A stretch of 64,000 nt of DNA from Choristoneura fumiferana (GCF_025370935.1 NC_133486.1:1489006-1553005), one strand, 5' to 3'. Positions 20,936 to 31,489 are shown, counted from the stretch's first letter. The notes: a model not told the origin generated them from the letters alone. A program made the numbers and translations.

Positions 20936-21122
20936 TAGTGTGGTGGTGGTGATAGATGGGTTTGTGTGATTTGTGTGTGTTCTTACAGTGTGGAGGTGGA
21001 GGAACTGCATGAACACGCATATTTTGCATAAGCTTAGCTATCGTAAGGTCGCGGGTGAGCAAGGAAATTATTTTAGTTCATTGATATGGACCTCCGCAAA
21101 GTAACGCCTGATTCAATAAATT

Positions 21123-21135
21123 ACACATCTGGAGA
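21123..21135. repeat. Target-site duplication, right, of the Penelope-like composite
   Basis: The 13-mer ACACATCTGGAGA repeats 16290-16302 in the same orientation, 44 nt beyond the last base shared with the left arm. Confidence 0.75.
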
Positions 21136-21620
21136 CCATGTTTTTACAGCTCGGAATCATGGACTGAGTCTACCTCCCAAATTTTGTTGAAACCGGAGAT
21201 ATATATAAACTCAGGGTACAACTTCAAATAGAAATGCCCCCAGCTAGACTTAGGCGGGTCAATCAACTTTTTTACCCACACTAATCTGTCCGCGACATTT
21301 TTCAAACAATTGCAGATTTTTGTAAGTAAACATGTTTTTTCTGTAATTTAATAGATGGTGTACATGAATACATGCCACCCTACGTAAGTTCAACCTATTA
21401 AACCGTGAAATATTTTGTTGGAAGTACGATTTTTTGGTAACGCCAGCGACAATTTTGGTAACGCAGGAGACGCCCAAACTGTGGGTAAAATAGTTGATTG
21501 GCCCAGGCCCTTTTAACCCCTTATTTTTCAACTTCAGACCTTTTTTGCGTGTTGATTGCGGGTTTAAGTGGCTGTTAAGTCCTCGAGCCTTTGACTGAGC
21601 TGTACGTAGTACCACCTGAA
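21136..21620. other. No recognised feature
   Basis: A minus-strand frame of 118 codons (21259-21615) has no recognisable domain, no ortholog I know and no second copy in the window. I do not support it as a gene. Confidence 0.4.
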
Positions 21621-21624
21621 TCAG

Positions 21625-21755
21625 GCTTATACTACGAAGTGCAGAACTCGAACTTCGTATGTTGCCGTCCCGCTGACGCTTATGTCATTTAATACGCGAG
21701 TGAAAGGGACGGTGCGATACGAACTTCGATTTACGTGTTTCGTAGTAGCTCCTCA
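21625..21755. mobile_element. MITE of the palindromic family
   Basis: It has the same plan as 5778-5906, with TACTACGAAGTGCAGAACTC on the left, a GCCGTCCCGCTGACGCTTAT core and ACGAACTTCGATTTACG then TTTCGTAGTAGC on the right. Confidence 0.55.
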
Positions 21756-22003
21756 GACCAGAACTAGAATTTACGACTAAAAACATCTGTCTGTATGTGA
21801 CATTGTAGCTTTCAAACGGATGGACCGTTTTTTTTACGCGGAAGCGAGTTTCTTTGCGCTGGTTTTAAGCTATGTTCCATTGAAATAGGTTCAATAATTT
21901 TCGAGATACTCAATTGTGGAAATGACAATGTCGGGAGTTGTTAACTTTTCTAAGTTAATTAAATAGGTATAGGTAGTGATATATAGGTTATTAGAACTAA
22001 TTA

Positions 22004-22088
22004 ACTGCTAGCGAGCTTGCGATAGCAAACGCTTTTTAATTCAGGTCTCGAGCTATCAAACACGCGCTATTGCGAGCTTGCTAGCAGT
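22004..22088. mobile_element. Short palindromic element
   Basis: ACTGCTAGCGAGCTTGCGAT (22004-22023) is inverted at the right end (22066-22088) with two mismatches over 23 bp. This is consistent with a small MITE or foldback remnant. Confidence 0.5.
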
Positions 22089-22089
22089 A

Positions 22090-22309
22090 AATAATAATAA
22101 TAATCCCAGACTATATACGTCCCACTGCTTGGCACAGGCCTCCTCTTCCCACGCGGGCCCAGTGCGGATTGGGAACTTCACACACACCATTTAATTGCTT
22201 CGCAGGTTTGTGCAGGTTTCCGAAAAACTCAAGAGTTGCGAGCCGCGGTTTGAACCCACGATCCTCTGCTTGAGAGGTCATAGGTCAAACCACTCGGCCA
22301 CCACGGCCG
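22090..22309 (-). mobile_element. SINE family 1, internally deleted
   Basis: It runs from the tail end (TATATACGTCCCACTGCT) to the head (GGCCACCACGGC) on the plus strand and lacks part of the body compared with 6794-7098. A short TAAATA flank occurs on both sides. Confidence 0.75.
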
Positions 22310-22697
22310 TAAATAAGATCCCAAAAATCGTCGATGTCACCATTCTCCTCTGTCCCCCCTACATATTATGATTCCTAAAAACGGCGCCTACCCAAAATTC
22401 TAATTTAACCGAAACATCGAAACAGAAATTGAAAGTTCAGAAACGCGACCACCGACACTAAACAATCCATTTTACATAAAAATCTAGAAAGCCACTAGAA
22501 AATATCGTTAAAGTTTACGTTTTGCGCCCGTTTTATTGGCGTGTGAGGTGTTAAACGAGTACTTTAAAACGTGATTAAAAGGCAGTTAATGCGTTGTTAC
22601 TGTGGAAGTTACGACTCTTTAGTACTTGATGGTGGAAAGCGACGATACGTATTTCTTTAATAATAAGTTATGATAATATCGGGCGCTAGTATTATTT

Positions 22698-22960
22698 CAC
22701 GAAAAACTTTTTCACGAACGACTTTATCACGAAAACCTTATCACGAAAAACTTTATCACGAATAGATTTTACCATTAAAGACTTTCACGAAAACTTTACC
22801 ACTAAAGACTTTATCACGAAAACTTAATCACGAACAGACTATATCACGAAAAGACTTTACCACGAAAAGACTATCACGAAAACTTAATCACGAATAGACT
22901 TTATCACGAAAAAACTTACTACGTACTTTAATAAAGTCGTTCGTGAAAAAGTTTTTCGTG
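22698..22960. mobile_element. 263-bp element with perfect 29-bp inverted ends
   Basis: The left end (22698-22726) and right end (22932-22960) are perfect 29-bp inverted repeats starting CACGAAAAACTTTTTCACGA. The inside consists of degenerate units of about 15-20 bp of the type CTTTATCACGAAAA(GA). The terminal repeats themselves are built from the same motif, so the element looks like a short tandem repeat closed by its own inverse. Confidence 0.75.
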
Positions 22961-23022
22961 ATTAAGTACTGACACCATAATATCGCATTCTCGCTTTCGT
23001 CTTATACATATATTAAATAACT

Positions 23023-23262
23023 TAACCAACAAAAAGTTGGAAAACCCCCGACTTTGTCACTTCAAAGTTCAATATCTCAAAAACGGCTTAACCGATTTTG
23101 ATGAAACATGTCTAAGAATCAGTGCTAGAAAACCTCATTTTAAAAAAATCGCATTCAAACCGGTCCACCCGTTTAAGAGCTACGGTGCCACAGACAGACA
23201 GACACACAAAGCGGCGAAACTTATAACACCCCTCTTTTTGCGTCGGGGGTTAAAAATACCGG
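23023..23262 (+). repeat. Interspersed repeat (CAACAAAAAGTTGGAAA ... GCGTCGGGGGTTAAAAA)
   Basis: A second copy at 41165-41375, within copy B, has the same start and end and a (CA)n expansion in place of the ACAGACAGACACAC segment. No coding content. Confidence 0.55.
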
Positions 23263-23299
23263 TGAAGTGAATTGCCTGCCAAACCGTTGAGGCTACGCG

Positions 23300-23560
23300 T
23301 AGTGTAGGGTTAAATTTTCAGAATGAGAATGGTTTAGCCGTAGTTCCCGCACGGGCCCAGAGTGGATTGAGAATCACACAGCATTGAATTACTTCGCAGG
23401 TTTGTACATCCTCATGATGTTTTTCTTCACCGCAAAGATCATTTTCAAATCTGATTTCATTGAATCAGTCTTACGCGTTACGAGTCCTGATTTGAACCCA
23501 CGATCCTCGGTTTGAGCGGCCATAGGACCAACCAGTAGGCTACGACGACTTTTTATCTAA
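23300..23560 (-). mobile_element. Degenerate SINE family 1 copy
   Basis: The order of CACGGGCCCAGAGTGGATTG, TTACTTCGCAGGTTTGTACA and GAACCCACGATCCTCGGTTT matches SINE family 1 on the minus strand, with strong divergence. Confidence 0.5.
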
Positions 23561-23714
23561 TGTTAAATACGCTTATGGTTAATATTGTTTTTTATAAAAA
23601 AAGTCGGTTAAGCAGTTTTTCGGCCATACCAAACAACAACACAATCAAAAAATTTCTTTTTATAAAGTTAGCTTTCTAGCTAGTGAGCTTTTGCCCACCA
23701 ATTAGGGTTTTGTC

Positions 23715-23960
23715 GACCGGATGGCTAAGTGGTTAGAGAACCTGACTACGAAGCTTGAGGTCCTGGGTTCGAATCCCGGCCGGGGCAGATATTTGTGTGA
23801 ATAACACGAATGTTTGTTCTCGGGTCTTGGATGTTTAATATGTATTTAAGTATGTATTTATCTATATAAGTATGTTTATCCGTTGCCTAGTGTCCATAGT
23901 ACAAGCTTTGCTTAGTTTGGGACTAGGTCAATTGGTGTCAAGTGTCCCATGATATTTATT
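23715..23960 (+). mobile_element. tRNA-derived SINE, family 2
   Basis: The head (23715-23787) has A box TGGCTAAGTGG and B box GGGTTCGAATCCC with a CTACGAA loop, like a tRNA-Arg(ACG). The body contains TTTGTTCTCGGGTCTTGGAT and ends in an A/T-rich (TTTA)n tail. The acceptor stem does not pair well, so it is a SINE head. A second copy is at 57012-57230. Confidence 0.75.
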
Positions 23961-23980
23961 TATTTTATTATTTATTTATT

Positions 23981-24191
23981 TCACAGAGGCGAAATATCGC
24001 TAGATGGCGTTAGTATCGTGGTCCGTTTGACGTTTGACGTTTGCTTGCGATTGGCTCATTCAACTGACATTGGCCCAAGCCTGAAGGCCGCCATTGAGGG
24101 AATAATAATAATAGTTATTTAACCAATCACGAGCAAACGTCAAACGGCCTCACGACACTAACGCCATCTAGCGATATTTCAGCTCCGTGAA
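23981..24191. mobile_element. MITE with long inverted ends
   Basis: GAAATATCGCTAGATGGCGT (23991-24010) begins a left end of about 55-70 bp that is inverted at 24120-24190, including GTTTGACGTTTG. The middle is about 60 bp. No coding content. Confidence 0.65.
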
Positions 24192-24221
24192 AACCCTCAT
24201 TTAGGCGAAAGAAAAGTTAAA

Positions 24222-24510
24222 TTTCAAAATTTCAAATTCAAAATTCAAAAATTTCAAATGATTTATTCAGTAAATAGGCCGCAATGGGCACTTTTACACG
24301 TCATTTTTTTAAACTACCAGCGCTTTCGGAAAGACCATCATTGCCAAGAAGAATGCGCCGCAAGAAACTTGGCAGAAAGTCATTTTTTCATAATAATATA
24401 ATTACAAATAAAATACTTAAAAACTATATTATACAATTAAAGAAAAAAAATACAAAAAATAATAATAATAAAAATACAGGGATGTATGGGGTCCCTTAGT
24501 TACAATACTA
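24222..24510 (-). mobile_element. LINE 3' end with (GAAATTT)n-type tail
   Basis: On the minus strand, coding-like sequence (GCGGCGCATTCTTCTTGGCA, complement of 24341-24360) leads to a 3' end built of repeated AATTTC/AAATTC words at 24222-24262. The same internal word GCGGCGCATTCTTCATGGCA occurs near 42740 and (diverged) 12355, suggesting related fragments. Confidence 0.5.
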
Positions 24511-24519
24511 AACACTAAC

Positions 24520-24940
24520 CCCCTTATTCATAAAACTTAACAAGCCTATGTTAACTAACAAATGCTTTGTCCCTTTCTAACAAATACAAATGTCGAAGTG
24601 ACAGATAAGGACAAACGAATTTTAGCGGCATTTTAACTAAAATAGGTTTGATTGTCGTTTATGAATAAGGGGGTTACTATATCTAAACTATATCTACGTT
24701 CAGTGGAAGTGTAGAATGCTTCCACCGTCATAAATTTTAAAATAAATAGTTAGATTACCTAATCAAATCAGAAAATAAACCCGCCAAGATTCCGGCACAG
24801 AATTTAATTTCCCACCAATGAAGTCATTAATTGATCTTTATTATCGCGATATGAAACCAATCAACAAATCAAATACACCGAAAGATGTAAGATAAATCAA
24901 GTCATGTTTCGTTACAATTACAATTAACATTTACGCGTTT
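24520..24940. other. No recognised feature
   Basis: AT-rich sequence. TTATTCATAAAACTTAACAA (24523-24542) and its near-inverse at 24655-24675 (ATGAATAAGGGGGTTA) frame a possible small palindromic element of about 155 bp. Confidence 0.4.
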
Positions 24941-24941
24941 T

Positions 24942-25246
24942 CCATCCATCCATCCCAGCCTATATACGTCCCACTGCTGGGCACAGGCCTTCTCTCAGAA
25001 CGAGAGGGCTTGCACCGTAGTTCCCACGCGGGCCCAGTCCGTATTGGGAACTTCACACGCACCATTGAATTGCTTTGCAGGTTTGTGTAGGTTTCCTCAC
25101 GATGTTTTCCTTCACCGTAAAGCTAGCGGTAAATTTGAAATATAATTCTGCACATGAATTTCGAAAAACGCAGAGGTGCGAGCCGGTGTTTGAACCCACG
25201 ACCCTCTGCTTGAGAGGCGATAGGTCAAACAACTAGGCCGCCACGG
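24942..25246 (-). mobile_element. SINE family 1, full length
   Basis: A complete copy, with head CCGTGGCGGCCTAG and tail CAGCAGTGGGACGTATATAG read on the minus strand. It is flanked by the 11-bp target-site duplication TTACGCGTTTT (24931-24941 and 25247-25257). Confidence 0.85.
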
Positions 25247-25257
25247 TTACGCGTTTT

Positions 25258-25541
25258 AACGTGACCTTATTGCGCCAGAAACACCATGTGTAAGATTTCT
25301 AGATCTATAGGCCATATTTTATTATAATTGTGTATTTGGATATTCATGAAAAAGGCATTCCTCAAACGTAGCGAAAGAAGAAAGTAGATTTAGTTTTCAT
25401 GAGGAAATATCGTCCTTTCTCGGATAACTGTCGAATTAACAAAGCTTGAGCTAGTAAAAGTAAACTATAATAATTAAAAGTTAATTATTACTAATAATAA
25501 ATTAATATTAATTATCTGCTTCAATATTATAGGCAGGTACC
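25258..25541. other. No recognised feature; left edge of copy B
   Basis: AT-rich sequence without match elsewhere in the window. Homology with copy A begins at 25542. Confidence 0.5.
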
Positions 25542-25612
25542 GCAGTACCAAGTAGGCACGGCTTACGTTACATTGGTAGCTATTATTAATAAATTTCGCA
25601 CACTTCGATAAG

Positions 25613-25684
25613 TCTTCGGTAGTATAGTGGTAAGTATCCCCGCCTGTCACGCGGGAGACCGGGGTTCGATTCCCCGCCGGAGAG
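25613..25684 (+). tRNA. tRNA-Asp (GTC), copy B
   Basis: Identical over all 72 nt to the gene at 72-143, with the same T5 terminator (25689-25693). If the duplication is an assembly artefact this is the same gene counted twice. Confidence 0.95.
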
Positions 25685-26079
25685 ATACTTTTTGCATTTG
25701 AAATTCAATGTTTACAAGCTAATTCTACATTTTCAACTAATTTAATAAATACCTTACTATCGTCAAAACGTATATTTTGTTTGTTTATTTACATTCTGAA
25801 AATTAATTTAGACCCAGTTCTAGCACTTGTTTTGATTAAAAGTGATAGATAAGTTTGTGTGTCTGATGATGTATGCAGCAAAAAAAATCGCATTAATTAA
25901 TCTCTTCATCTCGTAAGATATCATATGTATGTATGTCCTATCACATTTTAATGCAGCATAATTGTTATTATAATTCAAACCCGCCAATAATTCCTGCAGG
26001 AAAATTTCGTTTCCCGAATCCTTTAGATGTTGGCTTTATAAAGGAACTCCCACAACTTCGTTTTAAAGGTTCCGGAGCC

Positions 26080-26600
26080 AAAATGGCAAAAACGGAACCC
26101 TTATACTTAGTTTCGCCATGTCTGTCTCTGTCTGTCTGTCCGTCCGTCCGCGGCTTTGCTCAGGGACTATCAATGCTAGAAAGCTGTAATTTTGCACGGA
26201 TAAATGTGTAGACTATGCCGACAAAATGGTACAATTAAAAATTAAAAAAAAAAATTTTTTTAGTGTTACCTCCCATAGACGTTAAGTGGGGGTGATTTTT
26301 TTTTCTCATCCAACCCTATAGTGTGGGATATCGTTGGATAGGACTTTTAAAACCATTAGGGGTTTGCTAAGACGATTTTTCAATTCAGAGATATGTTTGC
26401 GAAATATTCAACCTTAACGTGCAAATTTTCATTAAAATCGAGCGCCCCCCCCCCTCTAAAATTCAAACCGGTGGGTGGAAAAATTTGAAAAAAATCAGGA
26501 AGGTAGTAAGTATATCAAACTTTCAAGGAAAACGGCTAAAGTAAGAGGTGTAAAATATACCTAAACTTGGAAGATTCCGTATAAAATACGAAATCCTTGG
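26080..26600. repeat. Interspersed repeat of unknown class, copy B
   Basis: Counterpart of 540-1060, with small indels (for example the extra GACTAT near 26212). Confidence 0.65.
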
Positions 26601-27220
26601 AATAACACATAAGCGACTTTTTGACTCGATATTCCCACGGGATACCTAGGGATAAAATCTTGAAATAACAACCGCTGGGCTTAGAGCCATGAAATTAAGT
26701 ATGTAGGTGAAATAACACATAGGCTACTTTTATCCCGATATTCCCACGGGATAGGCGTAAAGTCTCTAAATGTATGTATGTATGTAAACTCTTAATTGTA
26801 CAAAAGAAAATTAACAAAATACAACTATCAAACTTTAAGATACTTGAACAAAGGCGGACTTATCCCTTTAAGGGATCTCTACCAGTCAACCTTTGAGTGG
26901 ATGAGAGGAGAGGAGCAATACGTCAGGGTCCGACAAAGGGTGAGTTTAAGAGTTAAGCTAAATAACAACCGCTGGGCTTAGGGTCATGAAATTTGGTACG
27001 TAGATAGGTGGCTGGACGCTTGAAATAACACATAGGCACTTATTTATATCTCAATGTTCCCACGGATAGGGATAAAATCTCGAACTAATAACCGCTGGGC
27101 TCAGAGTCATGAAGTTTGGTATGTAGATAGCTGGACATCTGGAATAATACATAGGCTACTTTTTATCCCAATATTCCCAAGGGATAGGGATAGAATCTCG
27201 AAATATCAACGGCCGGGCTT
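26600..27220. repeat. Degenerate tandem repeat, copy B, interrupted
   Basis: Counterpart of 1060-1500. One unit is split by the insertion at 26772-26957. Confidence 0.65.
26772..26957. mobile_element. 186-bp insertion with 6-bp target-site duplication
   Basis: Copy A has the empty site. CTAAAT is duplicated at 26766-26771 and 26958-26963. The insert starts with (GTAT)n and contains AAAGGCGGACTTATCCCTTT and CTCTACCAGTCAACC. I see no tRNA-like promoter. It behaves like a small non-autonomous element of unknown class. Confidence 0.75.
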
Positions 27221-27764
27221 AGTCTTGAAATTTTGGACAGTTGTTCTTAATACTACCTCAATGAAGACCGACCACGATATTTGGGAAAATTCTAAAATCC
27301 CGGAGTATCAATTGTACCAGATCGAATAGTTTACGCGCGCGTAGCCGCGGGTAAACTCTAGTGAATCATAATTTGGTAAAATATTTTCGGCAAAAAGACA
27401 GGATTCCTTTACACTATGTATTAAAGTTGTAAAAAGCTTCCTAAGTATGTTGTTAACTTAAATTTAAATAAAGAAATACAGATTGAAAAAAATATTTTTG
27501 GAAATGAAAAAAAAAGATGAGTTGGTGTTGTGTGTGTATTTGTGTATGCGTCAGAGTGTATGCATAAATACACTTATTCCCTATTTTTGTGTTGAAAATA
27601 ACTTAACAGTGCCCTTCAACTGTCGTGATAAAGGGTATTTACAGCTGTTCTCGACTACTGATAAGAACAGTTTCAGTTTATTGCTGTTTTCGAGTGGCGA
27701 CGTTTACAACGGGCCGCAAGGGACCGATTATTGAAACATCACCCGAAAATAGGGTAAAGGAATT

Positions 27765-28030
27765 TATTAATAAACAAACAAATAATATATACAATAATTA
27801 ACAGAAATAAATAAAAAAGCCCACTATGGCCCAAGCCCTCTTGTTCTGAGAGGAGGCCTGTGCCCAGCAGTGGGACGTATATAGACTGGGATGATGATGA
27901 AATAAAAAAGAACTAAAACTAACTTACTCTAATCCTAAAAATCTATATTTACAAATATCACCCAAGTCGTTGCTATTGGGCAGGGTGCCCATAAGGCTGG
28001 CTGCGTTTCCTCGTATGGCAATGCCAAAAT
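27765..28030 (-). mobile_element. Non-LTR retrotransposon 3' end, copy B
   Basis: Counterpart of 2030-2230, split by the short SINE at 27820-27899. Confidence 0.5.
27820..27899 (+). mobile_element. 80-bp 5'-truncated SINE family 1 insertion
   Basis: Copy A has the empty site. The insert is only the last 80 bp of SINE family 1, ending in (GAT)n, and is flanked by the perfect 11-bp duplication AAATAAAAAAG (27809-27819 and 27900-27910). It shows that the SINE is inserted by LINE-type machinery from its 3' end. Confidence 0.9.
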
Positions 28031-28552
28031 AGGGTAGATGGGGATATTCGTTTAAAGTGTATGTGTTCAGAATTAGGTTACTTTACGTTCTTCTTACTCA
28101 GAATCACGAGAACTATACTTCGTTTTTTTTAGCATTAGAAAGAAGGTAAGCGATCTTGACGTGTCTTTTTCATGAAAAACACTTTTGAAAAATAAGTCAC
28201 AGCAAATACGTAACAATTAGCAAGGACATATGATCATTTACATGCTTTTGGTATCATAAGTAATAGTTACCGATTTTTTTTCTAAAGGTTTTTCAATAAA
28301 AAGATCGTCAAGATAGTTTACCCTTTTTCTAATGCTATAAATAATTTTGAGAAACTATAAATGAAATATACTTACGCTAAATGTAAATACATTAGATGGT
28401 AACCGAAGCAACACAAATTCATGTTAAACCTACTTGTTTATATTATTTTTATTAAAGGCCCCTGGTCATTATTGATACCGTGTGCGTATGTTTACATTTT
28501 TGAATATTATCCCCTATTCTTTTTGTATGTCGTCTACATTTCATAAACATTC

Positions 28553-29074
28553 AAAGTCAAAGTATCTTTATTTGTAAACATAGGTGGTTCTAATATACAC
28601 AAGGTATTATAGCGTAATTATTGGTATCACTCGCTATGTTTCGCCCACAGGCATACAAATAATTTGCAGGTTCAAATGTAGGTAATGCAAAAATAATAAA
28701 ATTAAAATCGTCAAAAAAATTAAATTAGCTAATACAATACATTTGAAAAACAAAACATGTCAAACTATTTCATACAATACCGTATAATTGAATTGTGAGT
28801 AAAGATTTATTAAGATAGGCCGAATTTATTTTAAATGTCATAATAATGTCAAAAATTTCTTACAATATGAAGTGATCATCGATTCTATAATATGCCTTCT
28901 CCACACACCATTTGACAGTTTAGCTTTGTATTCTGGGAGCTCAGTTCGTTTAAGTTCTTCGGGCAAGTGATTAAATATTTTGACTGACATATCGTCCCTA
29001 CTTTGAAAAAATCTCGTATCTAAAATCAATATGTCAACAAAATTGAACCCTGATATAATGTCCATAAAGTTCAC
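28553..29074 (-). pseudogene. CR1/jockey-like LINE C-terminal fragment, copy B
   Basis: Counterpart of 2743-3257. The 78-codon frame 28838-29074 differs at a few residues and is open in both copies. Confidence 0.6.
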
Positions 29075-30510
29075 TCAGAAAAATTATCTACTTTGAGCTA
29101 CGAGTTTTTTTTAAAGTAGTGACGATATACAGCATACTTTTTCTGTAACGTGCAGTCTTAGAAGTAGGCAAAACAAGATACAAGCCGTGGCTTTTTGATA
29201 TGTTCTCGGGACTTCAAACTGTTCACGATATCACGATACTTCAAATAGTATACTACCCTGAGGTACGCCCTGCTTCACCGTTGTCATATCTGACCTAACT
29301 TTAGTTATTGTTTGTGACTCTATACAAAAATGTATTACCTCGGTTTACTGCTGCCTATTGTCTAAATAAGACCTCAGCCAATCATAACAACACCCCCTTA
29401 TACCATAACTGTCTAATTTATGGAGAAATATGTCATGTGAAACCAAATTTCATCACATTAAACTTCATATATTATCCTAAGCAACTCTCTACTTTCTTTC
29501 AAATATCCGATGTCAGATCTTTAAAGTTAACAAATAAATAAAACCGAAAATGTTAAAACTAAAAAAATATCTAGATTTTAGGTGGCCTGCTTCATCAGCA
29601 ATAAAGCTGATTATTACTAACTGTTCACGAGGGAAATTTTATTTTGGAAACCTGAAAAATAAACGGGGGAATTAATTAGTTATCCTGTTGGCTTAATTAG
29701 AATAAATCGTTATTAGCATATTAATGCGATAACAGAAAATAAAATTTGAGAGTAAATTGTCACGCTAAAATTTTTCGACATAAAAATACAATGGAAGATC
29801 GTCTAACTAAACATTTAAAACATCGCTTATTTCAGTTCTATATTAGATTCCGCGTCTAATGAAAATTAACCTATGATATTTTTTTTGTCAATTTGTTTAG
29901 TCTTAAGTATATGAAAACGTTATATATTGCTTTTTAGCCAGATAGGCACTTTGTGTTTTAACCTCACGTGTTTTATACTCGTAGAACCCCATAGACCTCC
30001 AGTTGTTTCGGATGGAAGCGGTCTGCATCTACCGTGAACCCGCAACTTTAACCAGCCACTTTAGCTATCCAGTGACACAGAGTTATGGAATTTTATAAGT
30101 GCGAAAGTATTGTCCAACAAAGTAAGTAATTGTCCTCTGGTCGGACACTTTGAAACCCTTAAAAACGTACCTAAACCCCTAATCCTAACGAGCTAACTAC
30201 TCAAAGGCTACGCGCTGTCCAATTAAAAACCGCGAATTAAAAACATTCGCTTGAACATCAAATATTCAAGATTAAACCTGATCTACGCTTGTTTTTACAA
30301 AGCCTGGATTAGATGCTATTCGATGACAACCTTTTAGCGTAAATGGCACTCATTTCGCTTTTTTCACCACACTTTGGAGGGGTATGGGAAGCGTTAGTAC
30401 AAACGTAGACATTGGGCTTAAGTATACATAAAATTTATATGAATTGCGTAGCGGTAACGCGGTTTATATGAAATTGTGGTTTTTCTTTGAGGTTTGTCAC
30501 TAAAGATAAT
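29075..30510. other. No recognised feature, copy B
   Basis: Counterpart of 3258-4690, with small indels only. Confidence 0.5.
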
Positions 30511-30544
30511 TGCTCTGTTGCTATTTAGCAACCCTATCCTAGTT

Positions 30545-30995
30545 CCTACTATAATATTATAAATGTCAAAGTTTGTGAAGGTGTTTGGATGTTTGTTACT
30601 CAATCAAACAATAACGGCTGAACGGATTTACATGAAACTTGGCTTACAGATAGTCAAAGATCTGCATTGAGATAAAAGACACTTGATATCCCGTATTTTA
30701 AATTTAAACAAGAATACAGGGCACTGTTCAAGAACGGTGACGTACCTCAGCTCTCTAGATGACGTGACGTGTTAACTTCGTTTGCAATCAGATGGAGTTG
30801 TGCAAGCGAACGTTGTCCTTTCAAATTGTTACCGTAACATATTGTCAGGCAAAACCTAGGCAAACTAAGTATTCTAGTTTGCGTTGCCATGGTAACAAGA
30901 ATCGTGTAAGTAAACTGTTGTCAAAAATTGCACAGGCATACTATACAACAGTTCAGTAAAGACGGCATTAAGCTATGTCTAATGCGGGCGAAGCC
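30545..30995 (+). mobile_element. Helitron-like repeat, copy B only
   Basis: It starts TATAATATTATAAATGTCAA near 30550 and ends with GCGGGCGAAGCCGCGG near 30985, so it is in plus orientation. Copy A carries a different, minus-oriented Helitron-like fragment at the same place (4690-4950). Confidence 0.55.
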
Positions 30996-31050
30996 GCGGT
31001 TTAAGGATAGTATACAAATATATACATTGAGATCGTTCTTCTTTTAAGTC

Positions 31051-31394
31051 ATCATCATCATCATGTCAGCCGAAAGACGTCCACTGCTGGACATAGGCCT
31101 CCCCCAAGGCTCTCCACTCAGACCGGTCTTGTGCTTTCCGCATCCACCGCGATCCCGCGATCTTAACCAAGTCGTCGCTCCATCTTGTTGGAGGCCTACC
31201 GACAGCTCGTCTCCCGGTCCGCGGACGCCATTCGAGAACCTTCTGGCCCCATCGGCCATCCGTCCTGCGAGCAATGTGCCCCGCCCACTGCCACTTTAGT
31301 TTCGCAATTCTTCGGGCTATGTCGGTAGGTAACCTTAGTTCTACTGCGGATATCATCATTTCTAATTCTATCCCGCAGAGAAACCCGAGCATAG
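31051..31394 (-). mobile_element. RTE-like LINE 3' fragment, copy B only
   Basis: The empty site is in copy A. TCTTCTT(T/C)TAAGTC is duplicated at 31037-31050 and 31395-31408. The insert is a 5'-truncated 344-bp 3' end. Its minus-strand frame (31066-31392) is open from the 5' junction and carries WAGHIARRTDGRW, GRPPTRWSDDL and RSEWRALGEAYVQQW, typical of the C-terminus of lepidopteran RTE-type proteins. It ends in (ATG)n. The catalytic domains are missing. Confidence 0.85.
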
Positions 31395-31489
31395 TCTTCT
31401 TCTAAGTCGCTACACTCGAAATAGAGTGCTCGTGATCGTCGGATGAGGACCAGGTAGTGAACCTTCATGAAGACTTTCTTGATAAAATA

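Larger units (their letters stand above)
16303..21122. mobile_element. Head-to-head Penelope-like retroelement pair
   Basis: Left arm 16303-18626 and right arm 18710-21078 are reverse complements at high identity, with an 83-bp unpaired spacer (18627-18709). The 5' ends meet at the centre and the 3' ends point outward. Penelope identity rests on the RT motifs, the C-terminal GIY-YIG nuclease and hammerhead ribozymes in the terminal segments. A 13-bp direct repeat flanks the whole, so the pair appears to have inserted as one unit. The right end has 44 nt (21079-21122) that the left lacks. Inverted and partly tandem copies are known in this group of elements. Confidence 0.9.

Noticed and set aside
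16303..21078. Palindrome as a missed-adapter read artefact
   Set aside because: Considered because the arm differences lie in homopolymers next to a gap. The 13-bp direct repeat at the outer edges and the one-sided 44-nt extension fit a real insertion better. It is not fully excluded.
21259..21615. 118-codon minus-strand frame
   Set aside because: No recognisable domain, no supporting signals, and such lengths occur by chance in a 64-kb window.
22698..22960. CRISPR-like or regulatory array
   Set aside because: Units are degenerate, very short and have no spacers. The inverted ends mark a mobile element.
23715..23787. Possible tRNA-Arg gene
   Set aside because: The acceptor stem pairs poorly, a SINE body and tail follow, and a second copy at 57012 has a decayed B box.
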